The notes beneath the pieces are model-generated. The model was not told the origin of the DNA and did no database searches. It was given only the letters and a program-made list of their open reading frames with translations. Positions 25,761 to 33,225 of a stretch of DNA of 64,000 nt are shown piece after piece. This stretch comes from Flavobacteriales bacterium UBA7612 (GTDB lineage Bacteria; Bacteroidota; Bacteroidia; Flavobacteriales; Weeksellaceae), in contig DLJQ01000001.1 in assembly GCA_002484335.1 (NCBI GenBank), positions 1 to 64,000 on the forward strand. The letters run 5' to 3'. The first letter of the stretch is position 1, and every line of letters starts with the position of its first letter. The position numbers and the translations under genes were made by a program.

Positions 25761-25816
25761 GACCTCTATGTAGTTATATGTAGAAAAGGCTTGTCGGAAC
25801 CGACAAGCCTTTTTTT
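25736..25816 (+). terminator. trp attenuator with competing antiterminator
   Basis: The terminator is a 10-bp stem (25787-25796 with 25801-25810, loop GAAC) and a T run to 25816. A competing pairing joins 25749-25757 (GTTGGTTCG) to 25795-25804 (CGGAACCGAC) with one wobble and one bulge, taking up the top of the terminator. A third pairing, 25736-25740 with 25753-25757, could block the antiterminator when the leader is read through. Alternative structures are inferred by eye. Confidence 0.7.
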
Positions 25817-25842
25817 GTGCTCAAAAATTAAAAAATGAAGAA

Positions 25843-27237
25843 ATGAACTTACAATTTAACATACAAAAAGAAACTGTTTTAGCAGATTTAATAACTCCTG
25901 TACAGCTTTACTTAAAGCTGAGAGATATTTATCCGAATGCTTTATTATTAGAGAGTTCTGATTATCATTCTAAGACTGATGCGAATTCATTTATCTGCCT
26001 AAATCCTATTGCTACATTTAAAGTAACAAACGGTTTAGTAAATGAAATTTATGCTAATGGAGAAAACAAAGAATATGCTTTGAATGGACAAGATTTAACT
26101 GAAAAATTCAAGGCATTTACTAATCAATTCAAAATAGAAAATGCAGATGACTTAGTCATTAACGGATTATTTGGTTACGTTGCTTGGGATGCAATCCCAC
26201 ATTTCGAAACAGTACAGTTTTCTGCAAAAGGAAATGAAGCTACAATTCCAGAATTTTGTTATTCTTTTTATCAAAACATTATTGTATTCAATCATTTTCA
26301 TAATGAAATTCAATTCATCGAATACCAAAATAATGAAACATCTTCTCAATTTTCTGAGATAAAAAATATTGTACATAACAAGGCAATTGTTGAATATCCT
26401 TTTAATGTAGAAAGCGAAATAGAATCTAACTTAACAGATGAGGAATTCAAAGAAATTGTATATAAATGTAAACAATCTTGTTTCCGTGGAGATGTTTTCC
26501 AAATTGTACCATCGAGACAATTCAAACAAAAATTTTCTGGCGATGAGTTTAATGTATATCGTATTCTACGTTCTGTAAATCCATCTCCTTATTTATTTTA
26601 TTTTGATTACGGTAATTACAAAATATTTGGTTCTTCACCAGAAGCACAGATAATCATTAATAACAACCATGCAGAAATTCATCCAATTGCTGGAACAGTT
26701 CGCAGAACTGGAAGTCCAAAATTAGATAAAGAATTAACTGAACAGTTAATTGCTGACCCAAAAGAAAATGAAGAACATGTGATGTTGGTTGATTTAGCTC
26801 GAAATGACTTAAGTCGAAATTCAGATGATGTTACTGTAGACCAATACAAAGAGATACAATATTTTTCTCATGTAATCCACATGGTTTCTAAAGTAACAGC
26901 GCAATTGGATTCAAAAATAAACACAATGAAAGTTTTTGCTGATTCTTTTCCTGCTGGAACGCTTTCTGGAGCTCCAAAATTTAAAGCAATGGAACTTTTA
27001 GATTCTTATGAAAACCAAAATCGAGGTGTTTACGGGGGAGGAATAGGATATATTGGTTTTAATGGTGATATAAATATGGCAATTGCGATAAGAACATTTG
27101 TAAGTAAACAAAATACATTATTCTTTCAGGCTGGTGCTGGTGTTGTATCAAAATCTGTAGAAGAAAACGAATTACAAGAAGTTAATCACAAATTAGGAGC
27201 GTTACGTCGTTCAATAGAAATTGCTCAAAATCTATAA
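25843..27237 (+). CDS. trpE: Anthranilate synthase component I
   Basis: Converts chorismate to anthranilate together with the TrpG amidotransferase, the first committed step to tryptophan. The 464-aa protein has the LLES feedback-binding motif at 35-38, which marks Trp-sensitive TrpE, and the chorismate-binding signatures GSSPEAQ, HPIAGTVRRTG, DLARNDLSR and the C-terminal AGAGVVSKS. First structural gene of the operon, after the attenuator. Component I of para-aminobenzoate synthesis (PabB) is the main alternative, ruled out by context. Confidence 0.95.
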   Translation: MNLQFNIQKETVLADLITPVQLYLKLRDIYPNALLLESSDYHSKTDANSFICLNPIATFKVTNGLVNEIYANGENKEYALNGQDLTEKFKAFTNQFKIENADDLVINGLFGYVAWDAIPHFETVQFSAKGNEATIPEFCYSFYQNIIVFNHFHNEIQFIEYQNNETSSQFSEIKNIVHNKAIVEYPFNVESEIESNLTDEEFKEIVYKCKQSCFRGDVFQIVPSRQFKQKFSGDEFNVYRILRSVNPSPYLFYFDYGNYKIFGSSPEAQIIINNNHAEIHPIAGTVRRTGSPKLDKELTEQLIADPKENEEHVMLVDLARNDLSRNSDDVTVDQYKEIQYFSHVIHMVSKVTAQLDSKINTMKVFADSFPAGTLSGAPKFKAMELLDSYENQNRGVYGGGIGYIGFNGDINMAIAIRTFVSKQNTLFFQAGAGVVSKSVEENELQEVNHKLGALRRSIEIAQNL

Positions 27238-27241
27238 AAAC

Positions 27242-27805
27242 ATGAAAATTTTAGTTATCGATAATTATGATTCTTTTACCTATAATTTGGTTCATAGTAT
27301 AAAGAAATTTGCAGATGATATTACGGTTGTTCGTAATGATGGAATAAGTTTAGAAGATGTTGAACAATATGACAAGATATTACTTTCTCCTGGACCTGGA
27401 ATTCCTGATGAAGCTAATTTATTGAAACCAATCATAGAAAAATATGCTCCAACAAAATCTATTTTTGGAGTTTGCCTTGGACAACAAGCAATTGGAGAAG
27501 TTTTTGGTGGAAAATTGTTAAATACACAAGAAGTATTTCATGGTGTAAAATCGGATATAAATGTAATAAAAGAAGATATTTTATTTAAAAATCTTCCGAA
27601 TGAATTAGAAGTTGGTCGTTACCATTCTTGGGTTGTTTCGAATGATAATTTTCCTGAAGAATTAGAAATAACTGCTGTCGGTCCAAAAGGTGAAATTATG
27701 GCTTTACGTCACAAAACGTATGATGTTCGTGGAGTACAGTTTCATCCAGAATCTATATTAACTCCAGAAGGAGATGAAATGATTAAAAATTGGTTGTCTT
27801 ATTAA
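27242..27805 (+). CDS. trpG: Anthranilate synthase component II (glutamine amidotransferase)
   Basis: Class I glutamine amidotransferase that supplies ammonia to TrpE; 187 aa from the start MKILVIDNYDSF. A frame from 27221 would add seven residues and overlap trpE, so 27242 (4 bp after trpE) is preferred. The triad is Cys78 (GVCLGQQ), His168 and Glu170 (FHPES), with the oxyanion LLSPGPG near 48-54. It may also serve p-aminobenzoate synthesis, as in other bacteria with a single TrpG. Confidence 0.94.
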   Translation: MKILVIDNYDSFTYNLVHSIKKFADDITVVRNDGISLEDVEQYDKILLSPGPGIPDEANLLKPIIEKYAPTKSIFGVCLGQQAIGEVFGGKLLNTQEVFHGVKSDINVIKEDILFKNLPNELEVGRYHSWVVSNDNFPEELEITAVGPKGEIMALRHKTYDVRGVQFHPESILTPEGDEMIKNWLSY

Positions 27806-27840
27806 TAACAACTTGAATAAATACTTATTGCTTTTAAGTT

Positions 27841-27940
27841 GCGACAGGGATTGCAGTAGAAATCCTTTTCTAATTAGGAATTGAGTCGAAGTCGAAATAC
27901 CTAATTAGAAAAGATTGGAACGGAAAGCCCGCCCGGTCGC
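27841..27940. repeat. Dispersed hairpin repeat, copy 1 (inside trp operon)
   Basis: Between trpG and trpD. Flanks GCGAC (27841-27845) and GTCGC (27936-27940) can pair; inside, an uninterrupted 14-bp stem pairs 27865-27878 with 27900-27913 around a 21-nt loop that holds GTCGAA twice. Conserved-looking outer parts (GGATTGCAGTAGAAATCC; AAAAGATTGGAACGGAAAGC) match the second copy at 47642, while the central stem differs. Such elements are known as dispersed intergenic repeats in flavobacterial genomes. Confidence 0.6.
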
Positions 27941-27996
27941 CCAAAAAATAGTAAACAGTACTTTTTAACCTAAAATGAAGATTATAAAATCTTTTG

Positions 27997-28986
27997 ATGA
28001 TGAGAAAATTATTAAATTTATTATTCGAAAATTATACACTTACAGAAGAAGAAGCATATAAAATAATGGTAGAAATTTCTGAAGAAAAATACTCGCAAGT
28101 TGAGTTAGCTTCTTTTCTTACTATTTTTAATATGCGTAATATAACACTTGATGAATTGAAAGGTTATCGACGTGCTTTATTGGATTTGTGTATAAAAATT
28201 GATTTACCCAAAAATGCAATTGACATTGTTGGAACTGGAGGAGATGGTAAAGACACGTTTAATATTTCTACATTGAGTAGCTTTGTCTTGGCTGGAGCTG
28301 GAGAAAAAGTTATAAAGCAAGGAAATTACGGTGCTTCTTCTGTTAGCGGTTCATCTAACATGCTAGATAATTTTGGTTATAAGTTTAGTACAGATATAGA
28401 TGTATTGAAAAAGGAATATGATGAGGTTGGAATTACATTTTTACATGCTCCACTTTTTCATCCTGCACTTGCCAAAGTTGCACCAATAAGAAAAGGTTTG
28501 GCTGTAAAAACTTTTTTTAATTTAATGGGACCATTAGTTAATCCTGTTCAACCCGATTACCAAAACTTAGGTACATTTGATGTAAAAACAGCTCGTTTGT
28601 ACCATTATGTAATGCAAAATTCAGATATACAGTATTCAATTTCTACAGCATTGGATGGATATGATGAAATATCATTGACTTCGCCAACAAAAGTTTACAA
28701 TAAGTCTGGAGAATATATTTTAGAAAGTAAAGATTTTGGATTAGAAACACTTTCTGCAAATGATATAAAAGGAGGTAAAACAATAGAAGATAATTCTAAA
28801 ATATTCTTGAATGTTTTAGAAGGAACATCTACTCTAGCACAGAAAAATGTTGTTTTAGCAAATGCTGCTTTAGCCTTACAAACAATTTATTCTACTAAAG
28901 ATTTGATAGAATGTGTCGCAATAGCAAATGAAAGTTTAGAAAGTAAAAAAGCATTGAATGTTTTTAAAAAATTAATTGAATCATGA
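27997..28986 (+). CDS. trpD: Anthranilate phosphoribosyltransferase
   Basis: Transfers the phosphoribosyl group from PRPP to anthranilate. The protein is 329 aa, or 328 if the second ATG (28000) is used; a TTG at 27994 is also in frame but unlikely. The PRPP-binding glycine loop GTGGDGKDTFNIST, KQGNYGASSVSGSSN and the GPLVNP segment are all present. It stands 191 bp after trpG, separated by the hairpin repeat, and overlaps trpC by 4 bp. Confidence 0.94.
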   Translation: MMRKLLNLLFENYTLTEEEAYKIMVEISEEKYSQVELASFLTIFNMRNITLDELKGYRRALLDLCIKIDLPKNAIDIVGTGGDGKDTFNISTLSSFVLAGAGEKVIKQGNYGASSVSGSSNMLDNFGYKFSTDIDVLKKEYDEVGITFLHAPLFHPALAKVAPIRKGLAVKTFFNLMGPLVNPVQPDYQNLGTFDVKTARLYHYVMQNSDIQYSISTALDGYDEISLTSPTKVYNKSGEYILESKDFGLETLSANDIKGGKTIEDNSKIFLNVLEGTSTLAQKNVVLANAALALQTIYSTKDLIECVAIANESLESKKALNVFKKLIES

Positions 28987-29768
28987 AAACTATATTAGAT
29001 GAAATCGTCGCTAAAAAGCGAATAGAGATTATAGAAAAACAGAAAACAAAATCAATTGAAGATTTTAAACAAACTGAAAATTTCATTGTACCTATTCTTT
29101 CTGCAAAAGCATCTATTTTAGATGAATCAAAATCTGGAATTATTGCAGAATTTAAACGTAAATCGCCATCGAAAGGATTTATTAATAAAGATGCTAGTGT
29201 TAAAGAAATTGTTTCTGGTTATGAAAAATACGGAGCATCTGTTGTTTCTGTATTGACAGATGAAGATTTTTTTGGTGGAAGTTTTGATGATTTACAGCAA
29301 GCAAAAGAAATACTAAACATTCCTGTTCTTCGTAAAGATTTTATTGTAGATGAATATCAAGTTTATGAAACAAAAGCTATTGGTGCTGATTTGATGCTAT
29401 TAATCGCTGAATGTTTAACTAAAGATGAAGTTTTACACCTTGCCAAAACGGCAAAAGAAATTGGTTTGGAAGTTCTGCTAGAATTACATTCAGAAGACCA
29501 ACTAGAAAAAGTGAATAATTATATCGATTTAATAGGTATAAATAATCGTAATTTAAAAACATTTGATGTTGATGTTGAAAAATCTAAACAGATTTTAAAA
29601 CAGTTACCCAAAGATTTAATTAAAGTTGCTGAAAGTGGAATTTCTAACCCAGAAACAGTAAAAGATTTAAGAGAAGCTGGTTTTCATGCTTTTTTGATTG
29701 GAGAAAATTTTATGAAAGAGGATAATCCAGCTTTCGCTTTTGAAAAATTTGTAAAATTATCAAAATGA
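28983..29768 (+). CDS. trpC: Indole-3-glycerol phosphate synthase
   Basis: (beta/alpha)8-barrel enzyme closing the indole ring from CdRP; 261 aa. Recognisable are IIAEFKRKSPSKG (catalytic Glu and Lys), VLTDEDFFGGS, LRKDFIVDEYQVYE, the INNRNLKTF segment and ESGI near the C terminus. Start ATGA overlaps the trpD stop, and its own stop overlaps trpF in the same way, so translation is coupled. TrpC and TrpF are separate proteins here, not fused as in E. coli. Confidence 0.95.
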   Translation: MKTILDEIVAKKRIEIIEKQKTKSIEDFKQTENFIVPILSAKASILDESKSGIIAEFKRKSPSKGFINKDASVKEIVSGYEKYGASVVSVLTDEDFFGGSFDDLQQAKEILNIPVLRKDFIVDEYQVYETKAIGADLMLLIAECLTKDEVLHLAKTAKEIGLEVLLELHSEDQLEKVNNYIDLIGINNRNLKTFDVDVEKSKQILKQLPKDLIKVAESGISNPETVKDLREAGFHAFLIGENFMKEDNPAFAFEKFVKLSK

Positions 29769-30436
29769 AACGCTTTCAGATAAAAGTTTGTGGAAATAAT
29801 AATAAAGAAAACTTTCAATCACTAGTCGATTTAGAGCCCGATTATGTTGGTTTTATTTTTTATAATAAATCAAAACGATTTGTAGATGATGAATCACTAC
29901 TCTCAATTTTTCCTAATGCTGAAAAAGTTGGTGTTTTTGTGAATGAATCCATTTCTACGATTATTCAGAAAGTTATCGATTATAAATTAGATGTTGTACA
30001 ATTACATGGCGATGAAACAGCTGAATTTTGTGAACAATTAATTTCGACAAAACATCAATATTTGTTGACTGATGAAAGTTTTCTTGATTTTAAAATATGG
30101 AAAGCCGTTGGAATTAAAACCAAAGAGGATTTTAAACAATTAACAGCTTATCAACAAGTTGTTGATAGCTTTGTATTCGACACAAAATCTGACAATTATG
30201 GAGGAACTGGAAGAAAGTTTGATTGGCAATTGTTAACAAATTATCAGTTATCAACACCATTTTTATTAAGTGGAGGAATTAAGTTAGAAGATGCTTTATT
30301 ACTAAAAAATTTTCAACATCCTAGATGTATTGGCTTCGATATAAATAGTGGATTTGAAACTGAACCAGGAATAAAAAAAATAGAGGAAATAAAAGAGTTT
30401 ATCGATGTGATTGATGGACGAATTGAACAAAATTAA
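29765..30436 (+). CDS. trpF: Phosphoribosylanthranilate isomerase
   Basis: Amadori isomerase converting PRA to CdRP, a small (beta/alpha)8 barrel of 223 aa. The catalytic Cys is in KVCGNNNKEN (Cys9) and the general-acid Asp in FDTKSDNYGGTGRKFDW; the LSGGIKLEDA and FDINSGFETEPGIK phosphate-binding segments close the barrel. Normal TrpF has KICG followed by M; here it is KVCGN, a conservative change. Coupled to trpC by a 4-bp overlap and followed by trpB after 6 bp. Confidence 0.93.
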   Translation: MKRFQIKVCGNNNKENFQSLVDLEPDYVGFIFYNKSKRFVDDESLLSIFPNAEKVGVFVNESISTIIQKVIDYKLDVVQLHGDETAEFCEQLISTKHQYLLTDESFLDFKIWKAVGIKTKEDFKQLTAYQQVVDSFVFDTKSDNYGGTGRKFDWQLLTNYQLSTPFLLSGGIKLEDALLLKNFQHPRCIGFDINSGFETEPGIKKIEEIKEFIDVIDGRIEQN

Positions 30437-30442
30437 AATCAA

Positions 30443-31627
30443 ATGAAATACGAAGTTAACGAAAAAGGATTTTATGGTGATTTTGGAGGAGCATTTATTC
30501 CAGAATTATTACATCATAATTGTGAAGAATTAGCAGATGCATTAGATAAATATGTAGAAACAGAAGAATTCAAAAATGAATTTAATCTGTTATTAAAAGA
30601 TTACGTAGGAAGACCCAGTCCTTTATATTATGCACCAAATTTATCAAAAAGATATAATACAAATATCTTATTAAAAAGAGAAGATTTAAACCATACAGGA
30701 GCACATAAAATAAACAATGCAATTGGGCAAGCTTTATTAGCAAAACGAATGGGAAAAACTAAAATTATAGCAGAAACAGGAGCTGGACAACATGGTGTTG
30801 CAACAGCTACAGTCTGTGCTTTATTAGGATTAGAATGTACTGTTTTTATGGGTGAAATTGACATTAAACGTCAAGCACCAAATGTGGCTAGAATGAAAAT
30901 GCTAGGAGCAGAAGTTATTCCTGCCACTTCTGGAAGTAAAACATTAAAAGATGCTACAAACGAAGCTATACGTTATTGGATTAATAATCCTGAAACGTTT
31001 TATATTATTGGTTCTGTAGTAGGTCCACATCCATACCCTGCAATGGTAACAAAATTTCAAGCAATTATATCAGAAGAAATTAAGTTCCAAATGAAAGAAA
31101 AATATGGAAAAGAAAATCCTGATTACATCATTGCTTGTGTTGGTGGAGGAAGTAATGCTGCTGGAGCGTTCTATCATTTTTTAGATCATGGTGATGTAAA
31201 ACTTATTGCTGTAGAAGCGGCGGGATTAGGAGTTGAATCTGGAGAAACAGCTGCAACTACAGTAAAAGGAACTGAAGGTATAATTCATGGAAGCCGTACA
31301 TTATTGATGCAAGATAAAGATGGACAAATTGTAGAACCTTATTCAATTTCTGCTGGATTAGATTACCCTGGAGTTGGACCATTACATGCACATTTATTTA
31401 AAACTGGTCGTGCAGAATTTCTAAATGCAACCGATGAAGAAGCTTTAAAAGCTGCATTTTTGCTTACAAAAGAGGAAGGAATTATTCCAGCATTAGAATC
31501 TTCACATGCTTTAGCAGCTTTAGAAAAAATTAATTTTAAACCGCAAGACATTGTAATTCTGAACCTTTCGGGAAGGGGCGACAAAGATTTAGAAACTTAT
31601 ATGAAAGTTTCTGAAAAATATTCGTGA
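30443..31627 (+). CDS. trpB: Tryptophan synthase beta chain
   Basis: PLP enzyme that condenses indole with serine. The 394-aa protein has the PLP lysine Lys89 in HTGAHKINNA, the phosphate-binding GGGSNAAG and AETGAGQHG with the catalytic Glu. It is TrpB1-type, which needs the alpha subunit, yet trpA does not follow: a tRNA-Pro promoter and tRNA genes begin right after the stop. The partner trpA is at 58192. No terminator hairpin is seen between trpB and the tRNAs. Confidence 0.96.
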   Translation: MKYEVNEKGFYGDFGGAFIPELLHHNCEELADALDKYVETEEFKNEFNLLLKDYVGRPSPLYYAPNLSKRYNTNILLKREDLNHTGAHKINNAIGQALLAKRMGKTKIIAETGAGQHGVATATVCALLGLECTVFMGEIDIKRQAPNVARMKMLGAEVIPATSGSKTLKDATNEAIRYWINNPETFYIIGSVVGPHPYPAMVTKFQAIISEEIKFQMKEKYGKENPDYIIACVGGGSNAAGAFYHFLDHGDVKLIAVEAAGLGVESGETAATTVKGTEGIIHGSRTLLMQDKDGQIVEPYSISAGLDYPGVGPLHAHLFKTGRAEFLNATDEEALKAAFLLTKEEGIIPALESSHALAALEKINFKPQDIVILNLSGRGDKDLETYMKVSEKYS

Positions 31628-31632
31628 AAATA

Positions 31633-31665
31633 TTTGGATATCTCCTAAAAGTAACGTTAAATTTG
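31633..31665 (+). promoter_or_regulatory. Promoter of tRNA-Pro cluster
   Basis: TTTG at 31633-31636, a 21-bp spacer and TAAATTTG at 31658-31665 form a consensus promoter starting 6 bp after the trpB stop. The tRNAs can thus be transcribed on their own. Confidence 0.65.
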
Positions 31666-31688
31666 CACCCACGATAGTAGAAATCTAT

Positions 31689-31763
31689 CGGGGTGTAGCG
31701 TAGCCCGGTCATCGCGCCTGCTTTGGGAGCAGGAGGTCGCAGGTTCGAATCCTGCCACCCCGA
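31689..31763 (+). tRNA. tRNA-Pro(TGG), copy 1
   Basis: Complete cloverleaf: acceptor CGGGGTG / CACCCCG, anticodon stem around TTTGGGA with anticodon TGG, and the T-arm GGTTCGAATCC. CCA is not encoded. Near-identical to two other copies in this cluster. Confidence 0.95.
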
Positions 31764-31817
31764 CATAATTTTCTAACAAAGAAAATTAATTGATATTATT
31801 GTAAAGAATGACCGAAT

Positions 31818-31892
31818 CGGGGTGTAGCGTAGCCCGGTCATCGCGCCTGCTTTGGGAGCAGGAGGTCGCAGGTTCGAATCCTGCCACCCCGA
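31818..31892 (+). tRNA. tRNA-Pro(TGG), copy 2
   Basis: Same sequence as copy 1 over the whole tRNA. It shares the upstream ATGACCGAAT with copy 3, so those two arose from a duplication that includes the flank. Confidence 0.95.
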
Positions 31893-31919
31893 CAGTTTTT
31901 AGTAGTAAAATTTTGTATT

Positions 31920-31993
31920 GGTCCAGTAGCTCAGCTGGATAGAGCAACTGCCTTCTAAGCAGTAGGTCTCAGGTTCGAATCCTGACTGGATCA
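31920..31993 (+). tRNA. tRNA-Arg(TCT)
   Basis: Acceptor GGTCCAG / CTGGATC, anticodon loop CTTCTAA with anticodon TCT, T-arm GGTTCGAATCC. CCA is not encoded. Confidence 0.95.
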
Positions 31994-32020
31994 CAAAATT
32001 TATTTGAAATAAATAAAAGA

Positions 32021-32104
32021 GGAGAGGTGCCGGAGTGGTAACGGAGCAGATTGCTAATCTGTCATCGGGTAACCGATGCCAGGGTTCGAGTCCCTGTCTC
32101 TCCG
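32021..32104 (+). tRNA. tRNA-Ser(GCT)
   Basis: Acceptor GGAGAGG / TCTCTCC, anticodon loop TTGCTAA (GCT), a class II long variable arm (CATCGGGTAACCGATG) and T-arm GGGTTCGAGTCCC. Discriminator G as usual for Ser. Confidence 0.95.
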
Positions 32105-32127
32105 CTTATATTTTATTATGACCGAAT

Positions 32128-32202
32128 CGGGGTGTAGCGTAGCCCGGTCATCGCGCCTGCTTTGGGAGCAGGAGGTCGCAGGTTCGAATCCTGCCACCCC
32201 GA
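32128..32202 (+). tRNA. tRNA-Pro(TGG), copy 3
   Basis: Identical to the other tRNA-Pro copies; preceded by the same ATGACCGAAT flank as copy 2. Last tRNA of the cluster, followed by a terminator. Confidence 0.95.
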
Positions 32203-32204
32203 CA

Positions 32205-32237
32205 AAAGCCTTTGTAAGATTTACAAAGGCTTTTTTT
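32205..32237 (+). terminator. Terminator of tRNA cluster
   Basis: A 13-bp stem (32205-32217 with 32221-32233) and a T run follow the last tRNA-Pro, just before the start of the next gene. Confidence 0.85.
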
Positions 32238-32249
32238 ATTTTTATAATT

Positions 32250-33164
32250 ATGGATTACTCAATACTTGGTAAAAAGGAATCAGTACAATCATATATTTTT
32301 GGATTTTCATTCATATTAATCATGGTTATTTCTTCTCTCTATTTTGATGATAAAGAAATTATTCTTCCAGAAATTGCCGCATTGTCAATAGGAATTTTTA
32401 CTTTCAGAGAAAATAAATGGTTACAGCAACCATTTCATATATTTTTACTCCCCTCAATTACAGCAATACTAGGTTTTGGAATAAATTTTCTTGCTATTCC
32501 ATTTTTATTGAAACTTATAATTATTTTAATTGCTATGTTATTAATTCTTCGAATTTTTAAAAGTCAATTAGCACCTTCTTTAGCCACTGGCTTACTACCA
32601 ATAGTAACAAATGCACATTCATTTTTATTTTTATTTGCTATTTTTATGTTCGTGTTCTTATTATTTATATTTATTAAATTATTTAAAATAAAACCAACAG
32701 AACAAACCTCTCCCGTAATATATGAAAGTCACAATAGATTATTAATTTGTCTATTTTTAATTTGGAGTGTGATTTGCCACTTTTCTGGTTATAATTACTA
32801 TGCAGCAATTCCTCCAGTAATTGTTGTTGCTTTTGAATCATTAAATAATCCAGCACTAAAATTAAAAGTTCGATTAAAACGTATTTTAGCACTTTTTATA
32901 TCTAGCATAATTGGCTGTTTAACTATAAAATATCTTAATAATTTTTTATTAGCTAGTTTTATAGATTTAATGATTGTTTCATCATTATTGTTTTTTTTAA
33001 ACTTAAGATTACCTCCAGCTTTTGCAATGGTAATTTTACCTATGATTATGCCAGAAAAAACTATAGAACATTTACCATTAGCAACGTTTATAATGAGTAC
33101 ATTTTTTATAATGGGAATATTTATGATACAAAAACAATTATATCCTGATCCTATTGATTTTTAA
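32250..33164 (+). CDS. Polytopic membrane protein of unknown function
   Basis: A 304-aa protein with about nine hydrophobic helices and a short cytoplasmic loop near 150 (KIKPTEQTSPVIYESHN). The C-terminal LPPAFAMVILPMIMPEKTIEHLP resembles the repeated Pro-rich segment of HPP-family membrane proteins, but the match is weak and no firm family can be given. The open frame extends upstream through a tRNA gene; the start at MDYSILGKKES (32250), just after the tRNA terminator, is the sensible one. Possibly co-transcribed with the permease gene 61 bp downstream. Confidence 0.65.
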   Translation: MDYSILGKKESVQSYIFGFSFILIMVISSLYFDDKEIILPEIAALSIGIFTFRENKWLQQPFHIFLLPSITAILGFGINFLAIPFLLKLIIILIAMLLILRIFKSQLAPSLATGLLPIVTNAHSFLFLFAIFMFVFLLFIFIKLFKIKPTEQTSPVIYESHNRLLICLFLIWSVICHFSGYNYYAAIPPVIVVAFESLNNPALKLKVRLKRILALFISSIIGCLTIKYLNNFLLASFIDLMIVSSLLFFLNLRLPPAFAMVILPMIMPEKTIEHLPLATFIMSTFFIMGIFMIQKQLYPDPIDF

Positions 33165-33225
33165 ATCATACAAGCAAGCTTTTATAAATACATATTTTAT
33201 ATATTTAAACTTTAATTTATTATAA

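Noticed and set aside
31628..31688. Search for a trpA remnant after trpB
   Set aside because: Only a promoter for the tRNA cluster is found. The real trpA is intact at 58192.
31689..32202. CRISPR array
   Set aside because: The regular repeats are tRNA-Pro genes with complete cloverleaf structures; no spacer pattern or cas gene exists.
32076..32249. N-terminal extension of the membrane protein gene
   Set aside because: The frame runs through tRNA-Ser and tRNA-Pro and the terminator; translation starts at 32250.
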